From Pantoea cypripedii (GTDB lineage Bacteria; Pseudomonadota; Gammaproteobacteria; Enterobacterales; Enterobacteriaceae): DNA of 64,000 bases. Shown piece after piece: positions 48,963 to 57,413 of the stretch. The notes below the pieces were generated by a model that ran no database searches, was not told the origin of the DNA, and saw only the letters and a list, made by a program, of their open reading frames with translations. The stretch is taken from assembly GCF_002095535.1 (NCBI RefSeq), contig NZ_MLJI01000001.1, positions 1,477,832 to 1,541,831 on the forward strand, given 5' to 3'. Positions within the stretch are counted from its first letter, which is position 1, and each line of letters opens with the position of its first letter. Made by a program: the position numbers and the translations under genes.

Positions 48963-49050
48963 GGAGGGATGGCCGAGCGGCTTAAGGCAGCGGTCTTGAA
49001 AACCGCCGATGGGAAACCATCCGAGAGTTCGAATCTCTCTTCCTCCGCCA
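48963..49050 (+). tRNA. tRNA-Ser (anticodon UGA), second copy
   Basis: A second 88-nt tRNA, 35 bp after the first and identical to it except at positions 7 and 66, where the acceptor pair is A-U instead of G-C. CCA is encoded, and the anticodon is TGA. It has no clear promoter of its own and is probably cotranscribed with the first copy. A terminator follows. Confidence 0.97.
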
Positions 49051-49058
49051 AATTAAAG

Positions 49059-49084
49059 AAGCCCGCAGCGATGCGGGCTTTTTG
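49059..49084 (+). terminator. Rho-independent terminator of the tRNA-Ser pair
   Basis: Stem AAGCCCGC/GCGGGCTT with a 6-nt loop (49059-49080) followed by TTT, 8 bp after the second CCA. Confidence 0.9.
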
Positions 49085-49306
49085 CATTTCTACTTCAGAG
49101 ATTCTGAAAAACATCCCGTTGCTTTTCAATCTGCTGCCTTAAGCCTACGGCGAGGCTCTGGTCTGCTATAGTCCATTCACGGTTTTTGCAAACATCTGGC
49201 GATTTTCCCAGGCAAGCTGGGTTACACTGTGGGGCAATTCGCTCTGTGGCCGAGCTAATCGTTTGAATGCCAGAGTGTTTCACTGATGAATTATGGAATA
49301 GGCACA

Positions 49307-50914
49307 ATGATCAAGAAACTGAGTCTTTGCGCGTTGTCAGTCATCGCTGCATTACCGATGGGCATGGCAGCGCAGGCTGCGGAAGGGGACATGCAGCTGC
49401 AGCAGGTACTGATGCTGAGCCGTCACAATCTGCGCGCACCGCTGGCGAACAACGGCAGCGTGCTGGAGCAATCAACGAAAAAAAGCTGGCCGCAATGGGA
49501 TGTGCCCGGTGGGCAGCTCACCACCAAAGGTGGAGTGCTGGAAGTCTACATGGGTAACTATACCCGTCAGTGGCTGGCTCAGCAGGGCCTGGTTGAAAAC
49601 GGCGTCTGCCCGGATAGCAGCAACGTGTTTGTCTATGCCAACAGCCTGCAACGCACCGTAGCAACGGCTCAGTTCTTCGTGAATGGTGCTTTCCCTGGAT
49701 GCGACATCGCCGTGACGCATCAGGATGCCATGGGGACCATGGATCCGGTGTTCAATCCGGTGGTGACTGATGGCAGCGACGATTTCAATAAAAAAGCCCT
49801 GACGGCGATGACCGCGGCCAATGAAAAGCTGGCGTTAAAACCCGCTTACCAATACCTCGAAAAAATTGTTGATTACAAATCCTCGCCAGCCTGCAACGGC
49901 AAGAAGCAGTGTGATTTGAGCAGTGGCCAGAACACCTTTAGCGCCGACAATGGTAAAGAACCGAACGTCAATGGCCCGCTGAAGGTTGGAAATTCGCTGA
50001 TCGATGCTTTCACCCTGCAATATTACGAAGGTTTCCCGCTGGATCAGGTTGCCTGGGGGCAGATCAAAACGCCTGAGCAGTGGAAAGAGCTGGCAGCGAT
50101 TAAAAATGATTATCAGGATGCGTTGTTCACTTCACCAGATGTGGCACGCGAAGTGGCGGCACCGCTGGTGGATTACATCCGCAGCCAGCTGATCGATCAG
50201 GACAAAGCCAACGCGCCGAAAGTGACGTTGATGGTGGGACATGACTCGAATATCGCTTCGCTACTCAGCGCGTTGCAGGTGAAGCCGTATGAGCTGCCGG
50301 GCAACGATGAGAAGACGCCGATTGGTGGCCAGGTGGTATTTGAACGCTGGCACGATGCGAAAAACAACAAAGACCTGCTGAAGGTGGAATATGTCTACCA
50401 GACCAGCGATCAGCTGCGTAACGCTGATGTGCTGAGCCTGAAGAATCCGCCGAAACGTGTCACGCTACAACTGGCGGGTTGTGATGCCGATGCCAATGGG
50501 TATTGCAGCTGGGATCAATTCGCCAGCGTGCTGAATGCCGCCTTGCAGGGCACGCCGTTGCAGCCTGCTGCTCCGGCACCGGCTGCTGCGCAACCAGAAC
50601 AAGCTGCCGCGCCAGCGACGACCAGCGATGATGCGCAGGTACAGGCAGATCAAGCCGCTGCTGACAAAGCCACCGCAGATAAAGCGGCGGCGGATAAAGC
50701 TGCTGCGCAGAAAGCGGCAGATGCCAAAGCGGCAGAAGAGAAGGTGAAAGCCGACAAAGCTGCGGAAGCGAAGGCGAAAGCTGAGAAAGCGACAGCCCAG
50801 AAAGCAGCGGAAGAGAAAGCGAAAGCAGATGCGGCGGCGGCAGAGAAGGCCAAAGCGGATGCGCCAGCTAAATCAGACAAGAGCGAAGCGCCTGCCCCGG
50901 CGGCCAGCAACTAA
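49307..50914 (+). CDS. agp: Periplasmic glucose-1-phosphatase Agp with an Ala/Lys-rich C-terminal extension
   Basis: Agp is a histidine acid phosphatase that releases glucose from glucose-1-phosphate in the periplasm. The 535-residue protein has a signal peptide (to about residue 25), the catalytic RHNLRAP at 39-45 and the VGHDSNIAS motif near 310. It follows E. coli Agp (413 residues) through about residue 414. The last 120 residues are extra: a Pro/Ala linker (about 415-450), then a TolA-like Ala/Lys/Glu/Asp-rich helix of ADKAA and AEEKAKA units. This could span periplasm or bind the wall. ATG 49307 (MIKKLSL) is preferred over the in-frame ATG 49286. Confidence 0.93.
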   Translation: MIKKLSLCALSVIAALPMGMAAQAAEGDMQLQQVLMLSRHNLRAPLANNGSVLEQSTKKSWPQWDVPGGQLTTKGGVLEVYMGNYTRQWLAQQGLVENGVCPDSSNVFVYANSLQRTVATAQFFVNGAFPGCDIAVTHQDAMGTMDPVFNPVVTDGSDDFNKKALTAMTAANEKLALKPAYQYLEKIVDYKSSPACNGKKQCDLSSGQNTFSADNGKEPNVNGPLKVGNSLIDAFTLQYYEGFPLDQVAWGQIKTPEQWKELAAIKNDYQDALFTSPDVAREVAAPLVDYIRSQLIDQDKANAPKVTLMVGHDSNIASLLSALQVKPYELPGNDEKTPIGGQVVFERWHDAKNNKDLLKVEYVYQTSDQLRNADVLSLKNPPKRVTLQLAGCDADANGYCSWDQFASVLNAALQGTPLQPAAPAPAAAQPEQAAAPATTSDDAQVQADQAAADKATADKAAADKAAAQKAADAKAAEEKVKADKAAEAKAKAEKATAQKAAEEKAKADAAAAEKAKADAPAKSDKSEAPAPAASN

Positions 50915-50927
50915 GCTGCCAGCAGTG

Positions 50928-50956
50928 AAAAACCCCGCCGAGGCGGGGTTTTTTAT
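50928..50956. terminator. Bidirectional terminator between agp and the aldehyde dehydrogenase gene
   Basis: Stem AAAACCCCGCC/GGCGGGGTTTT with a 2-nt loop, followed by a T run; it lies between two convergent stops. Confidence 0.9.
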
Positions 50957-52330
50957 TTATCCGGCCACCACCACCAGTTTCTGGTTGGCGAATTCTTTCA
51001 GACCGAGATCAGACAGCTCCCGTCCATAGCCTGAGCGTTTCACGCCACCAAAAGGAAGTTCTGCGGCGGTATCGCTTTGTGAATTGATAAACACCATACC
51101 GGTTTCGATTTGCGCTGCCATTTTACGCCCGCGGGCAATATCCCGCGTCCATACCGAGCCACCGAGGCCATAATGTGAGTCATTCGCCAGCGCCACGGCA
51201 GCACTGTCGCTAGCCACCACATAGACCTGAGCCACCGGGCCGAAGAATTCCTGATAATAGGCCGGATTATCCGGCGTCAGGCCGGTGAGAATCGTCGGCT
51301 GGAAATAATTGCCGACGCCGTCGATGACACGCCCGCCTATTTCGACCTTAGCACCCTGTGCAATGGCCTCATCAACCTGTTTGATTAAACGCTCACGCGC
51401 ATCCTGTGACGACAGCGGACCGAGAGTGGTTTTCTCATCCAGCGGATCGCCAGCGACAGCCGATTGCAGCGCAGCGCTGAATTTTGCCATAAAGGGCCCG
51501 GCAACCTTCTCATGTATGATAAAGCGCTTCGCCGCGGTACAGACCTGGCCACAGTTGCTGAGGCGTGCCTGCGCCCCCTGGCGCACCGCCTCATCGAGGT
51601 CGGCATCGTCCAGCACCACAAACACATCGTTGCCACCCAGTTCCAGCGTCGATTTCTTCAGATACTTACCGGCCTGCTGCGCTACCGCACTGCCTGCCCG
51701 TTCGGACCCGGTGAGCGCCACGCCCTGCACACGGTCATCGGCGATCAAATCCGCCACCTGATCATTCGAAATATACAGATTGGTCCAGGCTCCAGGAGGT
51801 GCGCCTGCCTCATGGACCAGTTTTTCGAAGGCATCGGCGCAGTGCGGCACAATGTTGGCGTGTTTTGCCAGCACCGGGTTGCCGAGTGCCAGGTTGGGAG
51901 CCAGCACGCGCATCAACTGGTAATAGGGGAAGTTCCACGGTTCCACCGCCACAATCACGCCAACCGGATGATATTCCAGCCAGGCATCACCCACATCGCT
52001 GGGATAGGCTTGCGGTTGCAGCAGCGTTGCCGCGTGTTCGGCATAGTAGCGGGCGATTTGGGCACAAATTTTAACTTCGCCACGGCTTTGACCAATCAGC
52101 TTGCCCATCTCCTGGCTGGCGATGGTGGCCAGTTGTTCAACGCGCGCATCAATCAGATCTGCCAGACGTTTCAGCACCTGCAGTCGCGGTTGGATATCTC
52201 CTTTGCACCAGTCGGAGTGGTAAAGACGATCGGCAGTTTCCAGCGCCTGCTGCACATAAGCGCCATCATGCGATGGCCAGCTCTTCAGCAATTGGTTATT
52301 GGCGGGATTGATACTTTGGTAGGAAGACAT
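50957..52330 (-). CDS. NAD(P)-dependent aldehyde dehydrogenase, Sad-like (succinate semialdehyde type)
   Basis: The 457-residue protein is an aldehyde dehydrogenase most like the succinate-semialdehyde dehydrogenase Sad/YneI of E. coli. It shows the cofactor segment PWNFPYYQLMRVLAPNLALGN, the catalytic Glu in LELGGND, the catalytic Cys in NCGQVCTAAKRF, and the C-terminal PFGGVKRSGYGRELSDLGLKEF. ATG 52330 follows AAGGAG at 7 nt. In E. coli no such gene lies between agp and yccJ, so this is a local insertion or rearrangement. The exact aldehyde is not proven by sequence. Confidence 0.88.
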   Translation of the reverse strand: MSSYQSINPANNQLLKSWPSHDGAYVQQALETADRLYHSDWCKGDIQPRLQVLKRLADLIDARVEQLATIASQEMGKLIGQSRGEVKICAQIARYYAEHAATLLQPQAYPSDVGDAWLEYHPVGVIVAVEPWNFPYYQLMRVLAPNLALGNPVLAKHANIVPHCADAFEKLVHEAGAPPGAWTNLYISNDQVADLIADDRVQGVALTGSERAGSAVAQQAGKYLKKSTLELGGNDVFVVLDDADLDEAVRQGAQARLSNCGQVCTAAKRFIIHEKVAGPFMAKFSAALQSAVAGDPLDEKTTLGPLSSQDARERLIKQVDEAIAQGAKVEIGGRVIDGVGNYFQPTILTGLTPDNPAYYQEFFGPVAQVYVVASDSAAVALANDSHYGLGGSVWTRDIARGRKMAAQIETGMVFINSQSDTAAELPFGGVKRSGYGRELSDLGLKEFANQKLVVVAG

Positions 52331-52384
52331 ACAACGCTCCTTGGTCAATTAAGACGACAAAGGCGGGACTGGCCCGCCTGAGAT

Positions 52385-52615
52385 TCAGATGTTTTTACGC
52401 TCAACCGTCTTATCATCCCACGTCAGGACGTCCTGATCGGTCTTATCAAAGGCGCGAAACAACACTTCATCGCTGCCCTGTTGACGCCAGATTTCTTCTG
52501 CCAGGCGTTCGTCATAGTTAGCAACCTCAAATATCGCTTCTGCGATTTCTCTAGAGGTGTGGCGTAGTTTGGCCCATTCGCCCACGTGGTGAGCCTTAGA
52601 CTGTTCTGTTGCCAT
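52385..52615 (-). CDS. yccJ: Small protein YccJ
   Basis: The 76-residue protein (E. coli YccJ 75) has the conserved core [37 protein letters not shown] and the end VERKNI. Function is unknown; it is cotranscribed with wrbA in E. coli and is linked to the stationary-phase response. GGAGA precedes ATG. It lies 20 bp after the wrbA stop in the same direction. Confidence 0.93.
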   Translation of the reverse strand: MATEQSKAHHVGEWAKLRHTSREIAEAIFEVANYDERLAEEIWRQQGSDEVLFRAFDKTDQDVLTWDDKTVERKNI

Positions 52616-52635
52616 AAAGGTCTCCTGTTGTGGAT

Positions 52636-53235
52636 TTATCCTTTCAGTTTTACCGCCAGACCGGCGACATGTTCGCCCTGAAAACGGGCGATATCGAGTT
52701 CTTCTGCAGAAGGCTGGCGCGATCCATCGCCCCCTGCAATGGTGGTGGCCCCGTAAGGGGTGCCGCCGCGTACATGGGAGATATCGAAAAGTTCTTTGGT
52801 GCCATAACCGATGGGAACAATCACCATGCCGTGGTGGGCGAGGGTGGTCCAGACTGAAGTGATGGTTTGCTCCTGGCCGCCGCCGGTGCCGGTGGAGGCA
52901 AACACACTGGCAATTTTGCCGTACAGCGCGCCTGAGGCCCACAGTCCGCCAGTGCGGTCGAGGAAGTTACGCATTTGCCCCGCCATATTACCGAAACGTG
53001 TGGGGGTGCCGAGGATGATGGCATCGTATTGCGGGAGATCTTCGGGAGTTGCTTCAGTAGCTGGCTGATTGACCTTGCCGCCGACCTGCGCGAAGCGTTC
53101 GGCGTCCATGGTTTCCGGCACGCGTAATATCGTCACTTCTGCACCGTTCACACGACGTGCGCCTTCTGCAATGGCCTGCGCCATGGTTTCAATATGTCCG
53201 TACATGGAATAATAAAGCACCAGAATTTTCGCCAT
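52636..53235 (-). CDS. wrbA: NAD(P)H:quinone oxidoreductase WrbA
   Basis: WrbA is a tetrameric FMN flavoprotein that reduces quinones with two electrons, limiting oxidative stress. The 199-residue flavodoxin-like protein (E. coli 198) starts [20 protein letters not shown] (FMN phosphate loop) and keeps [24 protein letters not shown] and [15 protein letters not shown] precedes ATG. It is upstream of yccJ and divergent from ymdF, as in E. coli; there wrbA depends on RpoS. Confidence 0.96.
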   Translation of the reverse strand: MAKILVLYYSMYGHIETMAQAIAEGARRVNGAEVTILRVPETMDAERFAQVGGKVNQPATEATPEDLPQYDAIILGTPTRFGNMAGQMRNFLDRTGGLWASGALYGKIASVFASTGTGGGQEQTITSVWTTLAHHGMVIVPIGYGTKELFDISHVRGGTPYGATTIAGGDGSRQPSAEELDIARFQGEHVAGLAVKLKG

Positions 53236-53460
53236 CTTTTTTCTTCCTGCGGGGTTTGAACACGTAATCTGAAGTATAGAAGAGCCTGCGTGACCTGCCG
53301 CTGAACAGCACAGCCGCTCACCTGCGGCTTCGCTTAATACTCCGCTAAGCGCTTGTCATCTGGCGTAAAATGCCGAGTTGATGAAAAAATAAAGAGGAAT
53401 ATGTGTTTCAAAGTATAAATATCAGCCATAAACGCAACGCTATTGGCTATTCTTTAATCG

Positions 53461-53511
53461 GGTGGCCCGGAAAACGAGCCACCTAAGCTTTTCACCCTTG
53501 CATGTGAAAAG
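53461..53511 (+). other. Two adjacent hairpins in the ymdF leader
   Basis: GGTGGC/GCCACC (53461-53466 and 53478-53483) is followed 4 bp later by an 8-bp stem CTTTTCAC/GTGAAAAG (53488-53495 and 53504-53511). The second ends 29 bp before the ymdF ribosome site, so the structures could affect mRNA stability or translation, or mark the end of a short transcript. Confidence 0.45.
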
Positions 53512-53550
53512 TCCTGACCACAGATGCGAAAAACTCTCTCGGAGGAAATG

Positions 53551-53715
53551 ATGGCCCAACATCGTGGAGGATCGGGTAATTTCGCGGAAGATCGCGAAAG
53601 AGCCGCGGAAGCAGGCCGTAAAGGCGGTAAGAATAGCGGCGGGAATTTCAGAAACGACCCGCAGCGCGCTTCCGAAGCAGGTGAAAAAGGGGGACGCAGT
53701 CGCGGTAAGAAATAA
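53551..53715 (+). CDS. ymdF: KGG-repeat (Con-10-like) general stress protein YmdF
   Basis: The 54-residue protein is very hydrophilic and has two GNF..D..RA.EAG.KGG repeats (residues about 7-28 and 30-50), the general-stress/Con-10 pattern seen in YmdF and YciG of E. coli. Such proteins are induced in stationary phase and are linked to swarming and acid survival; a molecular role is not settled. The ATG at 53551 is placed 5 nt after GGAGG; the ATG just before is too close. Confidence 0.92.
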   Translation: MAQHRGGSGNFAEDRERAAEAGRKGGKNSGGNFRNDPQRASEAGEKGGRSRGKK

Positions 53716-53740
53716 TCCGGCTGTGCAGTAATTCCCTCCG

Positions 53741-53760
53741 CCGCCGGGAGCGCCCGGCGG
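53741..53760 (+). terminator. GC-rich hairpin after ymdF
   Basis: Perfect 8-bp stem CCGCCGGG/CCCGGCGG with a 4-nt loop, 25 bp after the ymdF stop. There is no T tract, so it may only slow transcription into the next gene. Confidence 0.45.
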
Positions 53761-53816
53761 TGACAACGCCTTCTGACTCTGCGAAAATGGCGCCCGAATT
53801 CACATCCTGGTGCTTT

Positions 53817-54740
53817 ATGTCTTCAGCTTCTTCTCGTCTTTCCCTGCGCCTGACGCGCCAGGAACTTGTTTTGATCTTCATTACCATGGTCTGGGGCGGC
53901 ACCTTTCTGGTGGTGCATCGGGCGATGGCTCACTCCGGCCCATTCTTCTTCGTCGGTCTGCGCTTTGCGACGGCAGCGCTACTGTTGGCTTTTTTCTTCC
54001 GCCGTTACCTGAAGCAAACCACCTGGCTGGAGTGCAAAGCGGGGGCGTTGATCGGTGTGGCTATCGCCGGAGGCTATGGCCTGCAAACCTGGGGCATGCA
54101 AACTATTTCCAGCAGCCAGTCCGCCTTTCTGACTGCGCTTTACGTGCCCGTGGTGCCGCTGTTGCAGTGGCTGTTTTTACGTCGTCCACCCGGATTGATG
54201 GCGTGGCTGGGGATTCTGCTGGCGTTTATTGGCTTGTTGCTGGTGGCGGGTCCGCAGGATGGCCGTTTCGCCCTAAACGCCGGTGAAATTGCCACCCTGC
54301 TGAGCACCCTGGCGATTGCCGCTGAAATCATTCTGATCAGCCGGTTTGCTGGTCAGGTTGATGTGCGTCGTGTGACGCTGATCCAGCTGGCCGTGGCATC
54401 GGCCTGTGCTTTCGTGTTGATGATCCCCAATGGGGAAACGTTACCGACATTCAGTACGCCGCTGGTGCTGAGCGCGCTGGGACTCGGTGCCGCAAGCGCG
54501 CTGATTCAGGTCACCATGAACTGGGCGCAGCGCAGTGTCTCGCCGACGCGCGCGACGGTGATCTACGCCGGTGAACCGGTGTGGGCCGGGGTAGTCGGAC
54601 GGCTGGCAGGTGAGCGTTTACCGGCGGCGGCGCTGCTGGGCGGCGCGTTAATTGTCTGTGGGGTGATCGTCAGTGAATTACGTATCCGGCGTAAAAAAGC
54701 GGTGCCGGAGCTGGCACCGCAGGAGATGCAGGAGCCTTAA
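53817..54740 (+). CDS. EamA-family (DMT) membrane transporter
   Basis: The 307-residue protein has about ten hydrophobic segments and two EamA repeats (starting near LIFITMVWGGTFLVVHRAM and EIATLLSTLAIAAEIILISRF), the layout of drug/metabolite exporters. The substrate cannot be told from sequence. The start is uncertain: ATG 53817 gives a basic N-terminus just before the first helix, while in-frame starts at 53787 or 53760 are possible and none has a clear ribosome site. It lies between ymdF and rutG, tail to tail with rutG (4-nt overlap). E. coli has no gene here. Confidence 0.85.
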   Translation: MSSASSRLSLRLTRQELVLIFITMVWGGTFLVVHRAMAHSGPFFFVGLRFATAALLLAFFFRRYLKQTTWLECKAGALIGVAIAGGYGLQTWGMQTISSSQSAFLTALYVPVVPLLQWLFLRRPPGLMAWLGILLAFIGLLLVAGPQDGRFALNAGEIATLLSTLAIAAEIILISRFAGQVDVRRVTLIQLAVASACAFVLMIPNGETLPTFSTPLVLSALGLGAASALIQVTMNWAQRSVSPTRATVIYAGEPVWAGVVGRLAGERLPAAALLGGALIVCGVIVSELRIRRKKAVPELAPQEMQEP

Positions 54741-56065
54741 CTGTTTTGGCGTGCCGCCTGGTTTTCACCCAGGCTGGCACCGCGACGGCGCAGAATCGCG
54801 TTAAGAATGATGGCACCAAAAGTGGCGGTGCCGATGCCGCCCAGGGTGAAGTTACCGATTTTTAGCGCGAAATCCCCGGCACCCAGCACCAGCGTGGTGG
54901 CCACCATAATCAGATTGCTGTTCTGGCTGAAATCGACGTTATTTTGCACCCAGATACGCGCACCTGCCACGGCAATCAGGCCAAACACCACAATCGATGC
55001 TCCCCCAATCACCGGACCAGGAATGGTGTGGATGAGTGCGCCAAATTTGGGTGAAAAGCCCAGCACCAAAGCAATCAACGCCGCTGCGACAAAAGCCAGC
55101 GTAGAATAGACTTTTGTTACCGCCATCACGCCAATGTTTTCCGCGTAGGTGGTCACACCGCTGCCACCGATCGATCCCGATAGCATGGTCGCCAGGCCAT
55201 CACCAACAAAAGCTCGCCCCATCCAGGGATCAAGATTGCGCCCGGTCATCCCCGCCACGGCTTTAATATGCCCAAGGTTCTCAGCCACCAGAATGATGGC
55301 CACCGGTGCGATCATCACGATCGCCTGCATATCAAACACCGGCGTGGTGGTATGCGGCAGGCCAAACCAGGCGGCGTTGGCGACACCAGTGAAATCGACC
55401 GGCTTGCCAAACCCCAGGACATTGGTCAGCAGGGCGTAAATGGCCCAGGCGGCAATCAGCCCCACCAGGATCAACAAACGCTGCACCATGCCGCGGGTAA
55501 ACACCGCCACCAGACCAATACACAGCACCGTCATCACCGCCATCCAGCTATCGAACATTGACGATGACACGCTATGTACCGCAATCGGTGCGAGATTCAG
55601 CCCAATTGCCATGACAACCGCACCAGTGACCACCGGTGGCATCAGCCTTTCGATCCAGCCCGTACCCACTTTCATCACCACAAACCCAATCAGCGTGTAC
55701 AGAGCACCACAGGCGATCACCCCACCGAGCGCCAGCGCCAGGTTGGGGTTGAGTCCCTGACCATTGAAGCCGGTGACGGCGATAATCACGCCGACAAAGG
55801 CCGCACTGGAACCGAGATAGCTGGGCACGCGCCCCCCGGTGACGACAAAGAACAGCAGGGTACCGATCCCGGAAACCAGAATTGCCAGATTTGGGTCCAG
55901 CCCCATCAGCAACGGCATCAACACCGTTGCGCCAAACATTGCCACAGCATGCTGCAGGCCCAGAATCACGGTCTGCCCGAGCGGCAGCGTTTCATCCGGT
56001 GCAATCAGCCCATTTTCAGTCAAGGCTGACTTTTTCTGCCAGCGGGGAAACCAGGAACTCGCCAT
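54737..56065 (-). CDS. rutG: Uracil/pyrimidine permease RutG
   Basis: RutG is an NCS2-family transporter for uracil and related pyrimidines, supplying the Rut pathway. The 442-residue protein equals E. coli RutG, with about 14 membrane segments and the NCS2 motifs QHAVAMFGATVLMPLLMG and VAENLGHIKAVAGMTGR. ATG 56065 follows GGAGA; the open frame above is not used. It is the last gene of the shortened rut operon, directly after the rutF remnant. Confidence 0.96.
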   Translation of the reverse strand: MASSWFPRWQKKSALTENGLIAPDETLPLGQTVILGLQHAVAMFGATVLMPLLMGLDPNLAILVSGIGTLLFFVVTGGRVPSYLGSSAAFVGVIIAVTGFNGQGLNPNLALALGGVIACGALYTLIGFVVMKVGTGWIERLMPPVVTGAVVMAIGLNLAPIAVHSVSSSMFDSWMAVMTVLCIGLVAVFTRGMVQRLLILVGLIAAWAIYALLTNVLGFGKPVDFTGVANAAWFGLPHTTTPVFDMQAIVMIAPVAIILVAENLGHIKAVAGMTGRNLDPWMGRAFVGDGLATMLSGSIGGSGVTTYAENIGVMAVTKVYSTLAFVAAALIALVLGFSPKFGALIHTIPGPVIGGASIVVFGLIAVAGARIWVQNNVDFSQNSNLIMVATTLVLGAGDFALKIGNFTLGGIGTATFGAIILNAILRRRGASLGENQAARQNS

Positions 56066-56110
56066 CGTCTTCTCCAGAGTGTCTGTGGAACCGGACCGCA
56101 CAGGGCGGCG

Positions 56111-56194
56111 TTAGCGGGCTTCCTGCCGTGAAAAGTGATGATATCCGCGGTCAAACCAGGCGAGGCCGTGCGGCTCTTCATTTCGCACCAGCGC
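56111..56194 (-). pseudogene. rutF: Remnant of rutF (last ~27 codons)
   Basis: In this 84-bp stretch, one minus-strand frame reads ALVRNEEPHGLAWFDRGYHH and ends at TAA 56111. This matches the extreme C-terminus of E. coli RutF (P-Y-GL-WFDR-YH). RutF is the flavin reductase that makes FMNH2 for RutA. The rest of rutF and all of rutE, which should lie between rutD and here, are missing. The remnant overlaps the last codons of rutD in another frame, so the deletion joint lies at about 56185-56210. It has no start codon of its own. Confidence 0.85.
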
Positions 56195-56969
56195 GGCTGC
56201 CTTCCAGCCATTGCAGCAACAGCGCGTTGAAGTTTTCCGCATCGGTCACGCTCATCGCATGCCCGCCCCAGCTCATTTCGATCAGGCTGGCATTGGGGAG
56301 CGCGGCCGCCAGTTGCGGAGAGCAACTCCACGGCACCAGCAGATCATCCTGGCTATAGATCGCCAGTACCGGCTGGGTGATACGTGCCGCACAGGGGCGG
56401 AAATCGGCACTTTTCAGCGCATGTAAGCGGCGTAACAGGTTTTCCATACCCTGGAAATGCTTCACGTGATGGGCGTCTTCCGCTTCAATGCGCGACTGAT
56501 GGCGTGCCAGCCATTCAGCCGGATAAAGAAACAGCGGCTGGGCGCGGACAAAAGCCTCAACCCCCACATTGAGCAGCAGATCCTGGCGTACCTGGAAACA
56601 ACGTCCGGTGTGGGCATCGAGTGACAGCCAGCCATTAATCACCACTACGCGTCCAACACGTTGCGGATAATCGAGCGCCAGTTGCAGGCCAATCAGCCCG
56701 CCAAGTGCATGGCCGATCAGATCAAAGCGTTCGATTCCCTGCTGCTCCAGCGCATCTGCCAGCTCGGCGGCCATCATCGCCATGCTGTAGCCTTCAGGCA
56801 GTGTATCCGGGCTGCGGCCGGTGCCGCGCTGGTCGTAGGTCACCACGCGATAATGCTGCCCCAGCGCCGCCAGCTGGGGTTGCCAGAAACCGGCAACGCC
56901 CCCCAGGCCGGAGGAGAGCACCAGCGTCGGTGCATCCTTCGTCTGTAAACCCTGAATCTCCAGATGCAT
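56178..56969 (-). CDS. rutD: RutD, alpha/beta-hydrolase-fold protein of uracil degradation
   Basis: RutD is thought to speed hydrolysis of aminoacrylate to malonic semialdehyde and ammonia. The 263-residue protein has the fold's GLGG oxyanion loop, DQRGTGRSPDTL, and an elbow GHALGGLIG with Ala in place of the usual Ser nucleophile, as in E. coli RutD, plus a C-terminal GGHAMSVTD carrying the His. ATG 56969 overlaps the rutC stop (TAATG). The final residues SRAGAK differ from E. coli and probably come from the deletion that removed rutEF. Confidence 0.93.
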   Translation of the reverse strand: MHLEIQGLQTKDAPTLVLSSGLGGVAGFWQPQLAALGQHYRVVTYDQRGTGRSPDTLPEGYSMAMMAAELADALEQQGIERFDLIGHALGGLIGLQLALDYPQRVGRVVVINGWLSLDAHTGRCFQVRQDLLLNVGVEAFVRAQPLFLYPAEWLARHQSRIEAEDAHHVKHFQGMENLLRRLHALKSADFRPCAARITQPVLAIYSQDDLLVPWSCSPQLAAALPNASLIEMSWGGHAMSVTDAENFNALLLQWLEGSRAGAK

Positions 56970-57364
56970 TACGCCTCCTGTTTGCCGATGTGTGCCACGG
57001 TGGCAATCTCGACCAGCGCATCCGGCTTCACCAGCCCGCATTGAATGCAGTAGCGAGCGGGTTTATCTCCAGGGAAGTATTCGGCATACACCTGATTAAT
57101 GGCGGCGTAGTTACTCCAGTCAGTGAGGAAGATGGAGTTGAAGGTGACGTCATCCATGGTGCCGCCCGCCGTTTCAATCACCTTTTTAATGGTTTCCAGT
57201 ACGTGGCGGGCCTGAGCAGCCGCGTCGCCAACATGCACCACATTATTTTGCGCGTCGAACGGCAGGGTGCCAGAAACGTAGACCACGCCATCGGCGAGGG
57301 TACCGGGCACAAAAGGGGCGATAGGTGTGGTGGTGCCGGGCGGAATAATGACACTTTTAGGCAT
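56969..57364 (-). CDS. rutC: RutC, RidA-family aminoacrylate-related protein
   Basis: RutC belongs to the YjgF/RidA family; it was proposed to reduce peroxyaminoacrylate and later work describes deaminase activity on 3-aminoacrylate. The 131-residue protein (E. coli 128) shows [34 protein letters not shown] and the RidA signature [23 protein letters not shown], with the substrate-binding Arg. It lies between rutB and rutD in the operon. Confidence 0.95.
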   Translation of the reverse strand: MPKSVIIPPGTTTPIAPFVPGTLADGVVYVSGTLPFDAQNNVVHVGDAAAQARHVLETIKKVIETAGGTMDDVTFNSIFLTDWSNYAAINQVYAEYFPGDKPARYCIQCGLVKPDALVEIATVAHIGKQEA

Positions 57365-57413
57365 GGCTTGATGTTCCTTTTCGTGGTTTTTGCAGGTGAT
57401 AATGATCGTAATT

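Noticed and set aside
48840..49050. tRNA-Ser genes as an integration site for a mobile element
   Set aside because: No integrase gene, no repeated tRNA 3' fragment and no foreign block lies next to them; the second copy is a full gene.
50650..50910. Ala/Ser-rich frame antisense to the agp tail
   Set aside because: It is the complement of the Ala/Lys repeat coding stretch and is low complexity only.
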